Shown here one piece after another: positions 59,195-64,000 of a DNA stretch of 64,000 bases (position 1 is its first letter; each line of letters opens with the position of its first letter). The stretch covers positions 3,658,001-3,722,000 of the forward strand of contig CP141148.1 in NCBI GenBank assembly GCA_035235625.1. Reading direction: 5' to 3'. The position numbers and the translations under genes were made by a program. The DNA is from Saururus chinensis. Lineage: Eukaryota; Streptophyta; Magnoliopsida; Piperales; Saururaceae. The notes under the pieces were generated by a model. The model was not told where the DNA came from. It saw only the letters and a list, made by a program, of their open reading frames with translations, and ran no database searches.

Positions 59195-62100
59195 ATGGCC
59201 AAGGCCGCTGACGATCCCCTCTATTCATGGCTTCTGTACAAACCTCCCCCCTCTCTCTCTAGATGTTGGGCGTTATATGTCACTTGCTTTAAGATCTGTT
59301 TGTGCTTTGACCGTTGTTTTGATAACCCATTGACGGCCGGTTCGTGTGCAGCACCATCAAAGCCGCAAGGGACGATCTGGACAAGGATGCGGAGGGCGCC
59401 GAAGTCCGCTTGGAGAAGCTTCTCAAGGGCTGCATTGCTTTCTTCGAGAATGACGCCCAGTACTGGGACGATGTCCGGTTTCTCAGAATCTGGGTCCTTT
59501 ATGTAAAGTCATAGAACGCCCTTTTTCTCTCATTTGCATACTAAAAGTCACCTTTAACCTTTGGGGTTTGAAATTCCTGCATTTTTAGTACTTTTTTGCT
59601 TGGTATTTGTGGTTTTAGGCAGATTGCAACCAAAATTTTGAAGAGGTATATGAGATGATGGATAAGAAAGGGATGTTCCTGTCTCATTCGTTGCTCTATG
59701 AGACTTATGCTATTTACCTGGAAGCGAAGGGGAAATTAGTGGAAGCTAATCATATATATCGTCTGGGCATTTCCAGGTATTTACTTAATTGGTTGGCTTT
59801 TTTCTGTTTCCTCGTTGTTCCCATGGAGTTTTGAAGACTTACTTTCACTGAATTTGCTGCTTGAACGTTCTTACGATGGATTTATTTGAAGCAGGTGCTC
59901 TAAGCCACTTGAAGCATTAAAGAAATTGTATGCTACATTTCTAGATCGGATAAGAGCAATTCATAAGGCGTTTCTGATGATGGAGGTAAGGGGGTCTGTG
60001 AAATTATTTTATGAATTATGTTCTACATTTTAATGTATCCTATCAACTGTACAATATCACGGAGGTGAGATGGCTTAAAATTTTTATTTTTTCTGGACAT
60101 TGGAAACTTCATGCATAAAGCAGTTAGTTTGTTTCTTCTATTGGGCACTTCAGTCAAATACCAGATCTGCTTCCAATTTTAACTGCCATGAGCTTTTAAA
60201 AACATTATTCAAGTCATCTGTCACCTGTAGAAGATGCAGCAGCAGACTTTTTCGGTTGCCAAAACATTTCTTAGAAGATGGCAAATGGGATTATTTGCAT
60301 CAACAGAGAGAAGACATACACTTTTACATGTATGTAGGATAATATTTAACGAATGTATACAGCAATTTCAAAGGGCTAATACAATATCTAAGAAATATTG
60401 AAAGCAGAGAGGGGGAAAAGCTAAATAACAATGCAGGAGGCAGCATTTCTTATTTCATTCTGTACTTTCTTTCCATTCTGCTTACTGGCTTACTCTCATT
60501 TTCAGTGTGATATAAATGAACTGCTCTCTTCCTAGTCTTAAGTGGCTCATGGTACCAACCTCATCTTTCTGTACACGCCATTTTTCAAGGGATAAAAGCT
60601 GGAAAGTGATTTGAATGGGGAGCTCAAATGCAGCCTTGGAGTTGTAGTAGGCTCATGCTTCGTTCTTCACCTACGGGGCGTTATCTTCTCCCTGGTTGGC
60701 TCTGCAGACCCAACCATCTTTACGAGGATATGTTGCCATCTTTCCAGCATCTAACTCTAAAGTCCCATCCAAATGCATAGCCTCTTAAAAGTTAATCAAA
60801 AAGACAAATTTTTTAATGGCCTATTAGGGAAGCAAGCAACCTATTAAAAAAAGTTGAATTTTATTGATTCATGTGGTCTTTTATTATGGACCATTGTTTG
60901 TTCATCGTTTAGAATTTACTAAATGACGTGGAAAAAGTTTAAAAAATACTCTTGGTTGTATTTCATCAAACCATTGTCTAGATCCGTATTTTTATTTTGA
61001 GGCAACTTTATTAATTTCTTAATTCTGTCAAGCATACAATGGATTGCATTTCATAATTTCTATCAGTTAATATATTTTTGGGCCAGAAGAAGCCAACAAG
61101 AAATGTAATTGAATTTAAGCAACTGAGAACAAAGACATTAAGATATCATCTTGCATCTTGAAACATTTTTCATTTGTAATAGTAACACCTTGTAATAATT
61201 CTAGATCACTCCTTTCTTGTAGGGAGCTGACTGTGTTCAGCATTTACATACTGTTATTAATCCATGGTCAGGCTCCACCATTGAAGACCTATTGAGGAAG
61301 ATTGGTTCTGAACTCTCGAAGTATAAGGTGGCAGCTGCTTAAACTTTAGATCTGACATTTTTATTTTAATCAACCACCAACACATGTGGAATGCTATTTG
61401 CAGGGCTACCATGAGATTTCTAAAGTGTATGCTGGAAAAATTCCACTACCTACTATCAAGAACATGTCACGGAACAATATCATTGAATTAGGTTGGCTTT
61501 CCTTGGCATTACAATGTCCTTGCTTTTGTTTTAATATATGTGTTCTCAGATGATGCTACGGAGTATAACAATAACAATGAGGACTATTTCCTTCTTACCA
61601 TCCTACCAGTCCACTTGACACTTGTTTTGATATATGTCTTAAGGTCATAGTCAAGCGAATCTGATTTAGGGGTTAAGTAGGGTTTGATGATTATTTATTT
61701 ATTATTTGTGTGTTTGTTTGTTTATTTATATATATATTTACCGGGGTGGGAGGGAGTGTTGCTACAATTTGAGAGCAGTCTTTGAGGGACCAACATGCAG
61801 AAGGCATTGGTAAATGCTTGAACATGCCCAAAAACTTCATATCAATACTTTGGATGGCCATGTCCACCTCTCTCCCCTGGTTCGCCCTGTGTGTTGTGAA
61901 GGTCATACTTTGTGTTAAGTTTGAATGTTTCTTTCATAGGTAGTCCTTGTAGTGTTTTGACCATGCTATGTTTTATATGTAAAGGCGGGAAAAGGTACCA
62001 GATCAAAGGTTGCTCGGGTCAGGGTGGGTTTGCTCAAGTATACAGAGCATACGTTGACAGTAATTCCGATGATGTTGTTGCATTAAAGGTCATATAAGCT

Positions 62101-63660
62101 ACTTATTGGTTATTAAAAACTTTAATACAAGATATATGAGAATTATCTTAACATGTATATATTTTTTTGAACGCAGATACAAAGGCCACCTTTTCCGTGG
62201 GAGTTCTATATGTACCGTCAACTTGATCAACGTATTGCAGATGGTGATGTATGCAACATTTGCAGATTTTTTTGTTATGTGGTTTTTATTTAACAGAAAA
62301 TATGTTATCTCTCAGTGAAGGAAATAAAGGATTAGTTGTTCATTCTTTGTATTTTCTCAGAGATCAAGCTTCGGATTTGCTCATAGAGTACATGTATATT
62401 CTGATTGTAGTGTACTAGTTTGTGACTATCTAGGCCATGGAACTCTTCAGGTGTGTTAGACATGTCTTTCTACTTTCAATTTTTTGGAGGATCAAAAGTC
62501 TGAACCTATAATCATGGAAACATATTTGTGCAGGATGCAATAAATTCTTATGTTGTGGTGGGTCAGACTATGGAAGAAGTGCTATGCATTTATTATACTA
62601 TAGATATGTTGCGCATGCTGGAAACATTGCACAGTGTGGGAATTATTCATGGTGATTTCAAGCCTGACAATTTACTAATTCGCTATTCTAGGTAATTTAG
62701 TCCTTATTATATGCGGACTGACAATTTACTTTACAAATGATCATTTTAAAAAAACAACTTAGTAAATGATAGTTAGCAAGATAAGAACGCAATGTAAATA
62801 TATGTGTTGTGTGATGGATATGACATGTTTTTCAAAGCATGAATAAATCTAGCCCAATTAACTCGTACATTTTCTAATTATTTTGTCTCGGAAAATTCTG
62901 GTTGCTTCCTTCTGCAGGGATGATTTGACAGAGAATGGGTTCCAAGAACGAGCTGGACCTTGGCGTGATCAGGTTCTATTCATAAGAACATTTTTGTCTT
63001 CACTATTAATATCAGCAGGAGTTTATTATTTTTAATTGTACAGGGTCTTTGCCTTGTTGACTGGGGAAAAGGAATAGATCTAAAACTTTTTAGTGATGGG
63101 ACTAAATTCATGGGAGATTGCCGAACATCTGGGTTCCGTTGTGTTGAAATGCAAGAAAATAAGCCATGGAAACTTCAAGTTTGTCCTCGCTGTTCCTTTT
63201 TTCGGGTCTGAAAATCATTGTATTTCTTCTGTCAGTATTTCAAAATTCATAACGCTTTCTCTGAATAGGTAGACACCTATGCCCTCTGTGTTAATGCCCA
63301 TATGATGTTGCATGGAACATACATGGACATTCAGAAGAAGGCAAATCCAGATGGAAGTTATTTATATCAACCCAGACTATCTTTGAAGAGGTAAATATCA
63401 GTCTGGATGCTAATCAGTTAACAACTTTCAGTACTTGCCTATCCTGATCCTAGTGTAAAATTGAATCAAGGTACTGGAAGGTTAATTTGTGGAGTGAACT
63501 GTTCACGAAATTGCTCAATATCGGCACCATTGAGGATGACACAACTATACTGCAGGGTTTAAGAAAATCATTTGAAGATTATTTGTGCGAAAACATTCAG
63601 CTGATAAAAAAGCTAAAGCAGTCTCTTCTGAAACAACGGGTATCCTTATGCTCTACTTAA
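59195..63660 (+). CDS. BUB1: Spindle-checkpoint protein kinase BUB1
   Basis: Kinetochore kinase of the spindle assembly checkpoint; it phosphorylates histone H2A near centromeres (family knowledge). Fourteen exons are read: 59195-59235, 59352-59502, 59619-59776, 59895-59985, 61223-61327, 61404-61491, 61985-62088, 62177-62248, 62361-62450, 62534-62691, 62918-62972, 63044-63178, 63269-63390 and 63471-63660. They give 519 residues. Residues about 10-150 form the Mad3/BUB1 TPR-like region (FFENDAQYWDDVRFLRIWVL, YEMMDKKGMFLSHSLLYETY). The kinase spans about 212-519: GCSGQGGFAQVY at 220-231, VALK with Lys246, HGDFKPDN with Asp341, VDWGKG with Asp377. The last residues KQRVSLCST match plant BUB1. 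The linker is short and I see no GLEBS motif. The last acceptor is aatcaag. Intron 4 is 1.2 kb. Confidence 0.95.
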
Positions 63661-64000
63661 ACGTTTGTACACTGGATGTACTGAATGTGAGTTTGTCTTC
63701 AAGCTGCCGCAATGTAACGGGCAGAGTGTTTTATGATGTATAATTGGCACTTTTTGGCAATTGTAATATAAAAATGTAGTATAACTTTTGTAAATCACTA
63801 AATTCATTAGGTGGATTATCTAGCATAACCTTAGTGACTATATTCAAGAAGAGCATCCACAACTCATTTCAAGATGAGTGTATACAATTCAATGGTTGTT
63901 GATTTAAATGAACTCATGATTCATGAACCAGGCAACGCGCACATTAAGCTCATCCTTCATGCAATAGTCTTGCTTTGCCATTGTCCTTTAGTGCAGTCAC
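63661..64000. other. 3' flank of BUB1
   Basis: Probable 3' UTR and downstream sequence. AT-rich, with no further gene start seen before the window ends. Confidence 0.45.

Overview
The window is plant nuclear DNA. It has split genes with GT-AG introns, plant-specific gene families, and long intergenic stretches full of LTR retrotransposon remains and small TIR elements. GC-rich first exons (RPB3, asparaginase, cyclase-like gene) and Stowaway-like ends suggest a monocot; this is an inference, and I cannot name the species.

Six host genes can be read. The 3' part of a D3-type cyclin (+) runs off the left edge at 130-901. A plant L-asparaginase/isoaspartyl peptidase (-) has three exons at 6340-7650. 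A secreted cyclase-like (kynurenine formamidase fold) gene (-) has six exons at 10716-18072, with a 3.7-kb last intron carrying a tandem duplication and a nested TRIM/hAT pair. RNA polymerase subunit 3 (+) has three exons at 41775-45123. A T-complex-11 family gene (-) has eleven exons at 45576-54744 and converges on RPB3. The spindle-checkpoint kinase BUB1 (+) has fourteen exons at 59195-63660. All reading frames close across the splice sites I propose, giving 332, 271, 336, 1162 and 519 residues for the five complete genes. Two of the genes, cyclin D and BUB1, belong to cell-cycle control, and BUB1 has an E2F-type site just upstream.

From 19.8 to 39.5 kb the window is a nest of transposable elements. 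A fragment of a plant UvrD/SEN1-like helicase pseudogene (-) is split by a decayed Copia element (20369-25197). Just beyond lies a large solo LTR (25576-36714, target duplication aatga). It is itself interrupted by a 9-kb block of two very long LTR-like units (26629-35684, target duplication tgttc). A third large LTR (37101-39489) follows and carries a Harbinger-type MITE. Traces of a Ulp1-type peptidase (39.5 kb) and of a plant-mobile-domain-like protein (56.6 kb) are probably worn DNA-transposon pieces.

No tRNA, rRNA or CRISPR array was recognised. The most unusual structures are the doubly nested giant LTR block, the TRIM whose primer-binding site was hit by a hAT element, the foldback in an intron of the T-complex-11 gene, and an array of palindromic motifs at 55.7-56.2 kb.
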